64,000 nt of DNA from Bifidobacterium saguini DSM 23967 (GCF_000741715.1 NZ_JGZN01000006.1:124001-188000), one strand, 5' to 3'; positions 8,447 to 17,932 are shown, numbered from the stretch's first letter. The notes: generated by a model from the sequence alone, not told the origin. Program-made: numbers and translations.

Positions 8447-9814
8447 ATGGCGGAACTCACCGTGGACCAGGTGCGCGAGCGCGTCGAAGATGACTGGAAT
8501 CGCATTGTTGAACTGCTGAACCGGAAGATTGCTCTGCAATCGGTTTCCGCCAAGGGCATTACCGCCGAACATATGAAGCGTTCGGCTGAATTCGTGGCCG
8601 AGGAGCTCAAGCTGGTTGGCATTGATGCCAAGGTAGTGCAGGCCACGAATGAGGATGGTACTCCGGGCGCTTGGGAGGTTATCGGCTCTCGTATTGTGGA
8701 TCCCGGTGCGCCTACCGTGCTGCTGTACGCCCACCATGATGTGCAGCCGGTGCCGGATCCGGCTGAATGGAACACCGATCCGTTCGTGGGTACCGAGATT
8801 GACGGCCGACTCTATGGTCGCGGTTCCGCTGATGATGGCGGCGGTATTGCGATTCACTCTGGCGCTCTGAAAGCATTGGGCGATGATCTCAAGGTGAATA
8901 TCAAGGTGTTCATCGAAGGTGAGGAGGAGATGGGCTCGCCGAGCTTCATCCCGTTCATCACTGCGCACAAGGATGAGTTCGACTCTGATGTAATCATCGT
9001 GGCCGATTCTGGCAACTGGTCCGCCGAGATCCCGTCGCTGACCACCTCGCTTCGTGGCAATACTTGCGTGGACGTGACCGTACGTGGCCTGAAGCATCCA
9101 GTGCACTCTGGTCAGTATGGCGGCCCGATCTTGGACTCCAATACGCTGGCTGCGATGCTGATTGCCTCGCTGTACGACGCTAACGGCGATATTGCCGTGC
9201 CGGGCATTGCTTCCGAAGAGCCGATTGGCGGTTTGCAGCAGGATGTCGATGAGGCCGGTGTGCGTGCCGATGCCGGTGCTGTTGATGGATATGTGCTCGC
9301 TGGCACCGGTTCCTTGGCCTCTCGCTTGTGGACCAAGCCGAGCCTGACGGTGATTGGTTTTGATGCTCACCCGGTGGAGGGCTCCTTCAATGTGATTGCT
9401 CCGGAGACTCGCTTCCGCCTGTCTCTGCGCACCGCGCCAAACCAGCGTCCTGAAGAGGCTCAGGATGCGTTGGCCGCATTCCTTGTGGCCAATCCGCCAT
9501 TTGGTGCCGAGGTTGAAGTGGCCAAGCTGGAGAACGGCATGGGTTGGGCTATGGACCCGAACGCTGAGGCCACTAAGGATGCGCTTGAGGCTATGGAAGA
9601 AGCGTTCGGTGTTGCTCCGATCAATCAGGGTCAGGGCGGTTCAATTCCATTCATTCCGGAACTGCAGCGCTTGTTCCCATCCGCTCAGGTGCTGGTCACC
9701 GGCCCGGAAGACCCGAAGGCCAACGCGCACAGTCCAAACGAGTCCATCTCGCTCTACGGCTTGAAGCACAACGTAATCACCGAAGCCCTGCTGCTTGCCA
9801 AGTTAGGTAAGTAG
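8447..9814 (+). CDS. M20 family metallopeptidase (dipeptidase)
   Basis: Cytoplasmic zinc peptidase of the M20 group, which splits dipeptides or related amides. YAHHDVQPVP carries the first zinc His and Asp, RGSADDGGG the bridging Asp, and EGEEEMGSPS the catalytic Glu pair. The dimerisation (lid) domain lies in the middle third, and HSPNES near the end holds the last zinc His. 455 residues is typical. AAGGAG lies seven bases before the ATG. The gene is monocistronic, followed by a hairpin terminator and then a TPP riboswitch. Substrate cannot be told from sequence. Confidence 0.92.
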   Translation: MAELTVDQVRERVEDDWNRIVELLNRKIALQSVSAKGITAEHMKRSAEFVAEELKLVGIDAKVVQATNEDGTPGAWEVIGSRIVDPGAPTVLLYAHHDVQPVPDPAEWNTDPFVGTEIDGRLYGRGSADDGGGIAIHSGALKALGDDLKVNIKVFIEGEEEMGSPSFIPFITAHKDEFDSDVIIVADSGNWSAEIPSLTTSLRGNTCVDVTVRGLKHPVHSGQYGGPILDSNTLAAMLIASLYDANGDIAVPGIASEEPIGGLQQDVDEAGVRADAGAVDGYVLAGTGSLASRLWTKPSLTVIGFDAHPVEGSFNVIAPETRFRLSLRTAPNQRPEEAQDALAAFLVANPPFGAEVEVAKLENGMGWAMDPNAEATKDALEAMEEAFGVAPINQGQGGSIPFIPELQRLFPSAQVLVTGPEDPKANAHSPNESISLYGLKHNVITEALLLAKLGK

Positions 9815-9833
9815 TTACCTTCATCAGATGGTA

Positions 9834-9871
9834 AGAAAGCGGAGTCAGCGGATTTGCTGATTCCGCTTTCT
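9834..9871 (+). terminator. Hairpin terminator after M20 peptidase
   Basis: AGAAAGCGGAGTCAGC (9834-9849) pairs with GCTGATTCCGCTTTCT (9856-9871), one G-T pair, six-base loop. The T-rich part lies within the descending arm and the tail is short. Confidence 0.75.
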
Positions 9872-9917
9872 CATATTCGGCTATTGCCTTTGGCTGCACT
9901 TTGCCTTATAGTCATGG

Positions 9918-10008
9918 AGTTGACACGGGAGCTGCCTTAAGGCGGCTGAGAGGAGACATACAAGTCTCGACCGATGGAACGTGACCGGGTAATGCCGTTC
10001 GTCACGGA
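9918..10008 (+). promoter_or_regulatory. TPP riboswitch (THI element) upstream of ykoE
   Basis: The conserved thi-box parts are present: CGGGAGC, GGCTGAGAGG, then CGACCG, GGAACGTGACCGGGTAATGC, closed by TGAC/GTCA at the base. It binds thiamine pyrophosphate and normally shuts down the downstream genes. The genes that follow are the YkoEDC transporter, consistent with thiamine or precursor uptake. Confidence 0.93.
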
Positions 10009-10044
10009 ATTGTCGCTCTTACATACCCGTGCCTGAACCCAAGC

Positions 10045-10071
10045 GATGTAAAGGATTCACAGCCTTACATC
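10045..10071 (+). promoter_or_regulatory. Expression-platform hairpin of the ykoE riboswitch
   Basis: GATGTAAAGG (10045-10054) can pair with CCTTACATC (10063-10071), close to the ribosome-binding region at 10087-10092. The TTACAT at 10019-10024 could pair with the same left arm instead. No T-run follows, which suggests control of translation rather than termination; this is inferred. Confidence 0.5.
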
Positions 10072-10099
10072 ACATGAGAAGAGAAGAAAAGGCACAATC

Positions 10100-10699
10100 A
10101 TGACTGAAGCTGTAGCTAAGGCCAATTACAAGTGGCGCGTTGTTGATATCGTCGTCGCCGCTATCATCGCCGTTGCATCTGGTGTTATCTTCTGGGGCTG
10201 GGACATCGTCTGCGCTGTTCCGCTGACCCTGTTCGAAGGCGTCACCCCGGGCTTCGAAGGCCTGTTGAACGGCTTCTGGCTGTTCGCCGGTCCGCTGGCC
10301 GCCATCATCGTGCGCAAGCCGGGTGCTGCACTGTTCGCTGAAACCCTCGCCGCTTTCCTCGAGCTCACTCTGGGCAACCAGTGGGGCGTTGGTGGTTCTC
10401 TGATCGTCGGCATCATTCAGGGCCTCGGTGCTGAAATCGCATTCGCCGTGTTCGCTTACAAGAAGTGGAACATCGGCACCACTCTGCTCTCCGGTGCTCT
10501 GGCCGGCGTCGGCTGCTGGGCTTACTACTGGGCAACCAACCCGGGCTGGAACGGTCTGCGCGTCACCTGGTACCTCGTTGGTTCCATCATCTCCGGCCTC
10601 GTGATCGCCGGCATCGTGGTTTGGTTCTTCTCTCGCGCGATTGCCGCCACCGGCGTGCTTGATCGCTTCGAGTCCGGTCGCGCTCAGGCTCGCGTCTGA
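10100..10699 (+). CDS. ykoE: ECF transporter substrate-binding (S) component, YkoE type
   Basis: Membrane substrate-capture subunit of an energy-coupling factor importer of the YkoE family, linked to thiamine or its pyrimidine precursor. The 199 residues contain about five to six hydrophobic helices with the typical WGWDIVCAVPLTLFEG and LELTLGNQWG stretches. It is under a TPP riboswitch and directly precedes the ATPase (one-base overlap at 10699) and the T component, giving the complete YkoE-D-C set. The vitamin bound is inferred from the riboswitch and family. Confidence 0.93.
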   Translation: MTEAVAKANYKWRVVDIVVAAIIAVASGVIFWGWDIVCAVPLTLFEGVTPGFEGLLNGFWLFAGPLAAIIVRKPGAALFAETLAAFLELTLGNQWGVGGSLIVGIIQGLGAEIAFAVFAYKKWNIGTTLLSGALAGVGCWAYYWATNPGWNGLRVTWYLVGSIISGLVIAGIVVWFFSRAIAATGVLDRFESGRAQARV

Positions 10700-12225
10700 T
10701 GCAGGTACAACCGGCCGCCGTTGAAGCCAACGGCTGGGGCTGGAGGCACGCAACGCGTAAGGATTTCGCGTTGCGTGCCGTTGATTTCACTATCCAGCCA
10801 GGTGAACGTGTACTCTTACTTGGCGCTTCAGGCGCTGGCAAAAGCACAATGATGGCTGGGCTTGCTGGCGTGCTCGGCGGCGATGAGGAAGGTGAACAGG
10901 AAGGTTCGCTGACCATCGACGGCGTGGACGCCCGCGAAGCGCGAGGCCGCGTGGGCCTGGTACTCCAAGACCCGGACTCGCAGATTATTCTTGAACGATT
11001 GGGTGATGACGCAGCATTCGGCTGCGAAAACCTCAACGTGCCACGCGAGGAAATTTGGCAGCGAGTACGCGAATCCCTGAACCTCGTGGGTTTGGGAGAC
11101 CTTGACCTCAATCGTTCCACTCGTCATCTTTCCGGTGGCCAACGCCAGCGTTTGGCTCTGGCTGGCGTGCTCGCCATGAAGCCGGGACTGCTGCTGCTTG
11201 ACGAGCCAACCGCGAACCTCGATCCCGAAGGCGTGGTCGAGGTGCATGACGCGGTGAAGAAGGTTGTTGAAGCCACTGGCCAGACAATGGTAGTGGTGGA
11301 ACACCATATTGATGTATGGCTGGATATGGTCGACCGTGTGATTGTGCTCGGCCGTCCCGAACCAGGCTCGCCAGCCGGTGCTGTTATCGCCGATGGCAAG
11401 CCGGATGAAGTGTTCGCCGCAATGGGTGATGTGCTGGCTTCCGGTGGCGCATGGGTTCCGGGGCGCACAATTCCGGATTATCGTCCCGGGTCGGCTGCAT
11501 CTCAGGCTGTACGCGTGCGCAATGTGACAGCAGATACTTCTCAGACCGACGAGCATACGCCGGTGTTGAGCTGCCGAAACTTAAGCTTTGGCCGAGGCAG
11601 TGCGCTGGGCGGTGGTATCAACCTTGATTTCTACCCGGGTGAAGTCACTGCTCTGATGGGTCCGAATGGTGCAGGAAAGTCAACATTCGCGTTGACGTTA
11701 GCCGGATTGCTGCCACCTGTGGACGGTCAGGTGCTGATTGCTGAAAACCTTGCTCCACGGGCGGAGCGCCGTGAGCCTATTACATGGAAGAGTCGTGAAC
11801 TGCTTGGCCGCATCGGCATGGTGTTCCAAGAGCCGGAGCACCAGTTCGCTGCGAACTTTGTACGTGACGAAGTGGCCGTAGGCCCGAAATCGATGGGTAA
11901 AACCCAGGAAGAAGCCTATGCCATTGCGGATTCTATGCTGGAACGTATGAATCTGACCCGATTTGCGCAGGCGAACCCATATACGCTTTCCGGTGGTGAG
12001 AAGAGGCGTCTTTCCGTGGCTTCAATGCTGGCTGCCGCACCTCAGGTGTTGGTGATGGACGAGCCGACATTCGGTCAGGACTTCACCACATGGACCGAAA
12101 TGGTCAAACTCATCGCAGCTATTCGCGATCAAGGCTCCTGTGTGATCATGGTGACACATGACGAGGCATTGGTGAATGCGTTGGGTGCACGCCGCGTGAT
12201 GTTCCAAGAGGGGAGCCGGGCATGA
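10699..12225 (+). CDS. ykoD: ECF transporter ATPase, duplicated domains, YkoD type
   Basis: Energising subunit with two fused ABC ATPase domains in 508 residues. Domain 1 has GASGAGKST, LSGGQRQR and DEPTANLDP; domain 2 has GPNGAGKST, LSGGEKRR and DEPTFGQD. It drives the YkoE/YkoC membrane pair. Its start shares a base with the ykoE stop (TGATG), so translation is likely coupled, and its end overlaps ykoC by four bases (ATGA). Cytoplasmic, peripheral to the membrane. Confidence 0.94.
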   Translation: MQVQPAAVEANGWGWRHATRKDFALRAVDFTIQPGERVLLLGASGAGKSTMMAGLAGVLGGDEEGEQEGSLTIDGVDAREARGRVGLVLQDPDSQIILERLGDDAAFGCENLNVPREEIWQRVRESLNLVGLGDLDLNRSTRHLSGGQRQRLALAGVLAMKPGLLLLDEPTANLDPEGVVEVHDAVKKVVEATGQTMVVVEHHIDVWLDMVDRVIVLGRPEPGSPAGAVIADGKPDEVFAAMGDVLASGGAWVPGRTIPDYRPGSAASQAVRVRNVTADTSQTDEHTPVLSCRNLSFGRGSALGGGINLDFYPGEVTALMGPNGAGKSTFALTLAGLLPPVDGQVLIAENLAPRAERREPITWKSRELLGRIGMVFQEPEHQFAANFVRDEVAVGPKSMGKTQEEAYAIADSMLERMNLTRFAQANPYTLSGGEKRRLSVASMLAAAPQVLVMDEPTFGQDFTTWTEMVKLIAAIRDQGSCVIMVTHDEALVNALGARRVMFQEGSRA

Positions 12226-13112
12226 GTGAATCCGTGCAGATTACTGTGCAAACGAACGAGTCGGATGACACTGCAGCCGTCAATATCTCCGATTATGTGA
12301 CGGTCAGTCCGCAGGATACCCGTGTGGAGCCGTTTAAACCGGCTTCGCCCTCATGGTTCGTGGCGCGCATTAATCCGGTCAGTCGCATTATCGGTGCGCT
12401 GCTGTTGTGCATTCCGATGTTCTTCAGCTTGGACTTGGTTTCCGCCTCCAGCGCGCTTGCCATTGAATTCGTGCTGCTGTGGATTGGCGGTGTAGCACCG
12501 TGGACGGTATGCCGCAAAACCTGGCCGGTGTGGATAGCCGCGTTGGGCAGCTTCATCTCCGTATTCCTGTATGCGCGAGTCTCCGGCGAGATCTTATGGT
12601 CCGCAGGTTGGATTGTGATTTCCGAGGGTTCGTTTCCGCTGGCTCTTGCCACGGCTATCCGTGTGGCCGCTATCGCCGTACCCGGTGTGATTTTGGCGCT
12701 TGGACTCGATCCCACCGATTTGGCAGATGGATTGGTTGAAATCCTGCATTTCTCACCGCGATTCGTCTACGGCGGTCTGGCAGGCCTGCGCATGTTCACC
12801 TTGTTGCAGGATGATTGGCGTGCACTTGGCCTGTCTCAGCGTTCTCGCGGCCTTGGTGACGGCAACGCCATCATGCGTGCGCTTTCGCAGGCGTTCGGTC
12901 TTCTGGTACTTTCCATTCGCCGTGCCACCAAGCTGGCAACCGCAATGGAAGCCCGCGGCTTTGGCTCTGATGCTCCACGCTCGCAGGCGCGTGTCTCCAG
13001 CCTCCACGCCATCGACTGGGTTTTCTACGCCATCTGCCTGGCCATCCCATTCGCCGCCCTAGCCCTAGCCATCACCACCGGCAATTGGCATTTCGCTTTT
13101 CAAGGTGCTTGA
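12222..13112 (+). CDS. ykoC: ECF transporter transmembrane (T) component, YkoC type
   Basis: Coupling membrane subunit of the ECF importer; 296 residues. A polar N-terminus of about 55 residues is followed by five or so membrane helices. The cytoplasmic coupling helices carry the T-component motifs: SQRSRG and EARGFGS. Third gene of the riboswitch-controlled ykoEDC operon; its start overlaps the ykoD stop. The stop codon lies within a hairpin that may end the transcript. Confidence 0.92.
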   Translation: MSESVQITVQTNESDDTAAVNISDYVTVSPQDTRVEPFKPASPSWFVARINPVSRIIGALLLCIPMFFSLDLVSASSALAIEFVLLWIGGVAPWTVCRKTWPVWIAALGSFISVFLYARVSGEILWSAGWIVISEGSFPLALATAIRVAAIAVPGVILALGLDPTDLADGLVEILHFSPRFVYGGLAGLRMFTLLQDDWRALGLSQRSRGLGDGNAIMRALSQAFGLLVLSIRRATKLATAMEARGFGSDAPRSQARVSSLHAIDWVFYAICLAIPFAALALAITTGNWHFAFQGA

Positions 13113-13142
13113 AAAGCGTCAGCAAGCACAGTGCTTTTCAAG
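13108..13142 (+). terminator. Hairpin at the end of ykoEDC
   Basis: CTTGAAAAGC (13108-13117) pairs exactly with GCTTTTCAAG (13133-13142). The left arm covers the ykoC stop. The 14-mer GCTTTTCAAGGTGC occurs twice, at 13095-13108 and 13133-13146, so the hairpin appears to come from a local duplication. A T-run (13151-13155) follows nine bases later. Confidence 0.5.
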
Positions 13143-13158
13143 GTGCGTAGTTTTTCTC

Positions 13159-13207
13159 GGCTCCCCTTGTCAGGGGAGCTGTCAGCGTAGCTGACTGAGG
13201 GGTAGTC
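13159..13207 (+). repeat. GGCTCCCC intergenic repeat, copy A
   Basis: Two-hairpin element: GGCTCCCCTTGTCAGGGGAGC forms the first stem (21 bases, written here as its GGCTCCCC and GGGGAGC arms) and GTCAGC/GCTGAC the second, followed by TGAGGGG and AGTC. Full-length member of the dispersed family in this window. Confidence 0.85.
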
Positions 13208-13284
13208 AATCTTGCAGGACCATATTATTTTGCGATGCTGCTTCTGTCACCTCCGCTGTACCTCCTTGCGGTAGGCTAAGGCCT

Positions 13285-14154
13285 ATGCCGATTAATGCCC
13301 AGATTCTTGATAATCCCAAGTCGGACCGTGTACGCCGTATCGCCGACCTTGCTCGCGCCAAAGGTCGCGAACGTTCGGGCCGCTTCCTCATCGAAGGTCC
13401 GCAAGCGGTGCGCGAAGCCGTCACCTGGCGGCCGGATGTAGTGCAGGACCTATATGTGGAGGTCTCCCAAGCGCTGGAGCATCCGCGCATCATCTCGTCC
13501 ACGTTGGAGAAAATCGTGGACAAATCGCAGGATGCCACCATTTATGTGCATCAGTGCACAGGCGAGGTCATTCGCCATATCAGTAAGGACGCACAAGGCA
13601 TTCTCGCTGTAGGTAACGCGCGCGCGATGCATACCGACGTTGAGGATGTAGAACTGCAAGAGAATCCGCAGATTGCCGCATTCTGGCAGGTCCGCGATCC
13701 CGGTAATGCCGGCACGGTGATTCGTGCGGCTGATGCGGCTGGCTGCGATGCTGTCATTTTTGTGGATGACTGTGTGGACCAGCTGAATCCTAAGGTTATT
13801 CGTTCCACGGTCGGCTCGTTATTCCATATTCCTGTGCTGCAGATGGGAACTGAAGAGTTCTTCAGCTGGGCTGCTGACCAACATGTGGACGTTTGGGCCG
13901 CCGATGTGTACGGCACCAAGGAACGCAAACCGGAAAGCCTGCCCCAAGTGTTGGCAGATACTGCTGCAGTAGCATCCGGCAAGGCCGTGCTCTTCGGCAA
14001 TGAAGCGCGCGGCTTGGAGCCTGAAATCCTTGAGCAATGCCAGCGAATCATTTCCATTCCTCTCTACGGCAAAGCCGAATCATTGAACCTCGGCACCTCG
14101 GCTGCGGTCATGCTGATGAGCTTGGCTATGTCGGGTCATATTGAAACAATGTGA
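13285..14154 (+). CDS. SpoU/TrmH family RNA 2'-O-methyltransferase
   Basis: Transfers a methyl group from S-adenosylmethionine to a ribose 2'-hydroxyl of rRNA or tRNA. The SPOUT knot motifs are plain: VRDPGNAGTVIRAADAAG (motif 1), LFGNEARGL (motif 2) and IPLYGKAESLNLGTSAAV (motif 3). The first 120 residues are the substrate-binding L30e-like domain. 289 residues, usual for the YsgA/TsnR-like group. No ribosome-binding site; TAGGCT ends seven bases before the ATG, suggesting a leaderless mRNA. It precedes pheS, as is common in bacteria. The exact target nucleotide is unknown. Confidence 0.9.
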   Translation: MPINAQILDNPKSDRVRRIADLARAKGRERSGRFLIEGPQAVREAVTWRPDVVQDLYVEVSQALEHPRIISSTLEKIVDKSQDATIYVHQCTGEVIRHISKDAQGILAVGNARAMHTDVEDVELQENPQIAAFWQVRDPGNAGTVIRAADAAGCDAVIFVDDCVDQLNPKVIRSTVGSLFHIPVLQMGTEEFFSWAADQHVDVWAADVYGTKERKPESLPQVLADTAAVASGKAVLFGNEARGLEPEILEQCQRIISIPLYGKAESLNLGTSAAVMLMSLAMSGHIETM

Positions 14155-14219
14155 GTTTGGAAAATACGCTGCAAACATTAGAAAACCGCGTTGAGTAATC
14201 ATCGAACGAAAGGGTTCTC

Positions 14220-15287
14220 GTGGCAGAACAAATGGTGTTCGATGCTGACCAGGTAACCGCTGCGGTTGCCGAGGGCATCGAGAAAATCCAGAACGCCTCC
14301 AATCTGGAGGAGCTGAAAGCCATCAAGACACAGTACGCAGGCGCTGACTCTGCGATGACTCGTGCCAGCAAGGCCATCGGTTCGCTCCCTGTAGATAAGA
14401 AGAAGGACGCGGGCAAGCTTATGAGCAAGCTGCGCGCCGACTTCGGCCGCGCATACGGACCCAAGGAAGTAGAGCTCAAGGAAGCCGCTGAAAAGGCTGC
14501 TCTGGCTGCCGAAACCGTGGATATGACGCTGCCGGTGAACCGCAAGCCGCTGGGCGCCCGTCACCCGCTGGCCAAGCTGATGGAAGACGTTGAGGACTTC
14601 TTCATCTCTATGGGTTGGCAGATTTCCTCCGGCCCGGAGATTGAAGCCGAATGGTACAACTTCGACTCCCTGAACTTCGGCCCTGACCATCCGGCTCGCC
14701 AGATGCAGGATACCTTCTACGTCAAGGGCAACCAGGCCAAGGATGCTGCAGGCTTCGTGGGCTCCAACATGGTGGTACGTACGCAGACCTCCTCCGATCA
14801 GGTTCGTGCACTGCTCACCCGTGGCGTGCCGCTGTACATCGCCAGCCCGGGCCGTGTGTTCCGTACCGATGAACTTGACGCCACCCACACCCCGGTGTTC
14901 CACCAGTGCGAAGCCCTTGCCGTTGACAAGCATCTGACTATGGCTGATCTGAAGGGCGTGCTGGACAAGCTCGCCGTGGCCATGTTCGGCCCGGAAGCCA
15001 AGACCCGTCTGCGCCCGAGCTACTTCCCGTTCACTGAGCCGAGCGCCGAGCTCGACCTGTGGTTCCCTGATAAGAAGGGCGGCCCGGGCTGGCTCGAATG
15101 GGGCGGCTGCGGCATGGTGAACCCGAACGTGTTGAAGTCCGCTGGCATTGACCCGGACGTGTACACCGGCTTCGCCTTCGGCGTGGGCATGGAGCGCACG
15201 CTGCTGCTGCGCAGCGACATCAACGATATGCACGACCTGGTTGAAGGCGACGTGCGTTTCGCCGAACAGTTTGTGATGGGGGAGTGA
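14220..15287 (+). CDS. pheS: Phenylalanyl-tRNA synthetase alpha subunit
   Basis: Catalytic subunit of the alpha2-beta2 enzyme that charges tRNA-Phe. A coiled-coil N-terminal arm (about residues 1-90) precedes the class II core with HPLAKLMEDVEDFF (motif 1 area), the motif 2 region TDELDATHTPVFHQCE, and the motif 3 region GFAFGVGMERTLLLR. 355 residues is normal. Start is GTG with GAAAGGG upstream. Seven bases separate it from pheT; the two are surely co-transcribed. Confidence 0.97.
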   Translation: MAEQMVFDADQVTAAVAEGIEKIQNASNLEELKAIKTQYAGADSAMTRASKAIGSLPVDKKKDAGKLMSKLRADFGRAYGPKEVELKEAAEKAALAAETVDMTLPVNRKPLGARHPLAKLMEDVEDFFISMGWQISSGPEIEAEWYNFDSLNFGPDHPARQMQDTFYVKGNQAKDAAGFVGSNMVVRTQTSSDQVRALLTRGVPLYIASPGRVFRTDELDATHTPVFHQCEALAVDKHLTMADLKGVLDKLAVAMFGPEAKTRLRPSYFPFTEPSAELDLWFPDKKGGPGWLEWGGCGMVNPNVLKSAGIDPDVYTGFAFGVGMERTLLLRSDINDMHDLVEGDVRFAEQFVMGE

Positions 15288-15294
15288 TTCAGCC

Positions 15295-17904
15295 ATGCCT
15301 ATGATCGATATCGATTGGCTCAAGGACCATGTTGAGGTTCCTGAAGGCCTGACCTATGAGCAGCTCGCCAAGGACCTCGTCAAGGTGGGTCTTGAGGAAG
15401 AGGAGATTCACTCCTCTCAGGTGACCGGCCCGATCGTGGTCGGCTACGTGGTGGAGGCCACTCCGGAACCGCAGAAGAACGGCAAGATCATCAACTGGTG
15501 TCATGTTGATTGCGGTGATGAATGGAACGAAACCGACGAGAACGGCAACAAGGTTCCGCGCGGCATCATCTGCGGCGCTCCGAACATGAAGGCCGGCGAG
15601 AAGGTCGTCGTGACCCTGCCGGGTGCCGTGCTGCCGGGCGACTTCAAGATCGAACCGCGCAAGACCTACGGCCACATCTCCAACGGCATGTGCGCATCCG
15701 AGCGCGAACTGGGCTTGGGTGATAACCACAACGGCATCATCCTGCTGCGCGAATACGGCTTCACCGAAGCTGAGTACGAGGCTCTGAAGCCCGGCCAGGA
15801 TGCCATGCACCTGCTGCACCTCGACCAGCCGATGCTCGAAATCAACATCACCCCGGATCGCGGTTACACGTTGTCCTACCGTGGTGTGGCCCGCGAATAC
15901 CACCACTCCACCGGTGCTCCGTACACTGATCCGGCGATTGCCCTGAACGAGAAGGCTCCGGAACCGTCTGACTACCAGCCGGGCACCAAGGTGGACATCG
16001 ACATCGAAATCGATGACAACAACCCGATTCACGGTGTTCCCGGATGCGACCGCTACTATGCACGCATCGTGAAGAACTTCGATCCGACCGCCAAGACTCC
16101 GAACTGGATGCGCCGCCGCCTGACCCGTGCAGGTATGCGCTCCCTGTCTCTGGCCGTGGACGTGACCAACTACGTGATGCTGGATCTCGGTCAGCCGATG
16201 CACGCCTACGATCTCGACAAGCTCGAAGGCCCGATTGTGGTCCGTCGTGCCAACGCCGGTGAGAAGCTCACCACGCTGGACGGCAAGGAGCACGAGCTTA
16301 GCGTCGAAGATTTGCTCATCACCGACTCTCCGAACGGTGAGCGCGGTTCCCGCATCATCGGCCTTGCCGGTGTGATGGGTGGCCTGTACGGCGAAGTGAC
16401 CGCCGAAACCAAGAACATCCTTCTGGAAGCCGCACACTTCGATCAGGTGACCATCGCCCGCTCCGCACGCCGCCACAAGACCCCATCCGAAGCATCCCGT
16501 CGCTTCGAACGTGGCGTGGACACTGCGCTGCAGCCGGCCGCCGCTCAAATGGCCGCCGAACTGCTGGCCAAGTACGGCAATGGTGAGCCGAGCGAACATC
16601 CGAACGATGTGAACAACACGCATCGTCGCAAGGTCATTCACTTCAAGGCCTCCGAAGTGGCGCGTGTGGCCGGTCTCGACGTGGACATCAACCGTATTTC
16701 CGATATTCTCACCGATATCGGCTGCACGGTTGCCGGTGGCGGCAACGGCGAATTCTCCGTCACTCCGCCGACCTGGCGTCCGGATCTCACCGCTCCGTGC
16801 GATTTGGTTGAGGAGATTGCTCGACTGGTCGGCTACGATCAGATTCCGATTTCCGTGCCGCCGGCTCCCGTGGAAGGTCTCGTTGGCCTGACTCCGAACC
16901 AGCTGCGTCGCCGTCGCATTGCTGACGAACTGGCTGAGTATGGCATGGTGGAAGCGCTGAGCTACCCATTCGTGGGCGATGAGGATTACAAGGCTTTCGC
17001 TTATGATCCTGAGTCCACCAAGAAGGTCAGCGTGGAAATCGCCAACCCACTGTACGGCGATCGCCCGTACCTGCGTCGCGAGATTTTGCCGACCTTGGCC
17101 ACCACCGTGCAGCGCAACATTCGCCGTGGCATCGAGAACGTGTCCCTCTATGAGCTGGGCCATGTCTACCTGTGGGATCCTGAGGCTCCGGCCATCCCGG
17201 CATTGCCGGGTGGCGTTCGCCCGACCGACGAGCAGCTGGCTGCACTCGATGCTGGTCTGCCTGACCAGCCCGACCATGTGGCAGGCATCCTGACCGGTCT
17301 GGCTGAGGATGCCGGCTGGCTGGGCGGCAAGCGCCCGGTTGATTGGTCCGATGCTGTGGAAGCGGTGCGCCGCATCGCTGGCCGTATCGGCGCGAACATC
17401 ACGCTTGACCAGCCAGCTGCCGACGATGTACCCGCACAGTGGCATCCGGGCCGTGCCGCCCGCGTGATGGCTGGCGATGTGTTCGCCGGTTGGGTGGGTG
17501 AGCTGCACCCGCGCGTCAACGAAGCTCTTGGCTTCCCAGAGCATTCCGCTGCCTTCGAGCTGAACCTGACCGATCTGTTCGCCACGCTGACAGGCAAGCC
17601 GGTCCAGGCCAAGCCGATTTCCACGTTCCCGCCTGTCAAGCAGGATCTGGCATTCACCGTGGACGATACGGTCAGCGCTGCTCAGGTGGAGAATGTGATT
17701 CGCGAAGCCGCAGGAGCCAACCTCGAATCCATTGAACTGTTCGATGTGTTCACCGGTGAGCAGGTGGGCGAAGGCAAGAAGTCCTTGGCATACGCTGTGG
17801 TCTTCCGCTCCCCGAGCAAGACGCTCTCCGCTGAAGACAGCGAAGCGATTCGTGCGAATATCGTGGCCGAAGCCGCAAAGCTCGGTGCGCAGCTGCGCGC
17901 CTGA
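15295..17904 (+). CDS. pheT: Phenylalanyl-tRNA synthetase beta subunit
   Basis: Editing and tRNA-binding partner of PheS. Domain order in 869 residues: tRNA-binding OB fold (about 42-155, with YGHISNGMCASERELGLG), the B3/B4 editing domain (about 230-400), B5 (about 445-510), the degenerate class II core, and the FDX-ACB anticodon-binding domain at the C-terminus (about 775-868, beginning FPPVKQDLAF). All domains are intact. Start MPMIDIDWLKDHVEV is typical. Second gene of the pheST operon. Confidence 0.97.
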   Translation: MPMIDIDWLKDHVEVPEGLTYEQLAKDLVKVGLEEEEIHSSQVTGPIVVGYVVEATPEPQKNGKIINWCHVDCGDEWNETDENGNKVPRGIICGAPNMKAGEKVVVTLPGAVLPGDFKIEPRKTYGHISNGMCASERELGLGDNHNGIILLREYGFTEAEYEALKPGQDAMHLLHLDQPMLEINITPDRGYTLSYRGVAREYHHSTGAPYTDPAIALNEKAPEPSDYQPGTKVDIDIEIDDNNPIHGVPGCDRYYARIVKNFDPTAKTPNWMRRRLTRAGMRSLSLAVDVTNYVMLDLGQPMHAYDLDKLEGPIVVRRANAGEKLTTLDGKEHELSVEDLLITDSPNGERGSRIIGLAGVMGGLYGEVTAETKNILLEAAHFDQVTIARSARRHKTPSEASRRFERGVDTALQPAAAQMAAELLAKYGNGEPSEHPNDVNNTHRRKVIHFKASEVARVAGLDVDINRISDILTDIGCTVAGGGNGEFSVTPPTWRPDLTAPCDLVEEIARLVGYDQIPISVPPAPVEGLVGLTPNQLRRRRIADELAEYGMVEALSYPFVGDEDYKAFAYDPESTKKVSVEIANPLYGDRPYLRREILPTLATTVQRNIRRGIENVSLYELGHVYLWDPEAPAIPALPGGVRPTDEQLAALDAGLPDQPDHVAGILTGLAEDAGWLGGKRPVDWSDAVEAVRRIAGRIGANITLDQPAADDVPAQWHPGRAARVMAGDVFAGWVGELHPRVNEALGFPEHSAAFELNLTDLFATLTGKPVQAKPISTFPPVKQDLAFTVDDTVSAAQVENVIREAAGANLESIELFDVFTGEQVGEGKKSLAYAVVFRSPSKTLSAEDSEAIRANIVAEAAKLGAQLRA

Positions 17905-17932
17905 CCTGCCCTCTGGCTCCCCGAATAAATAT

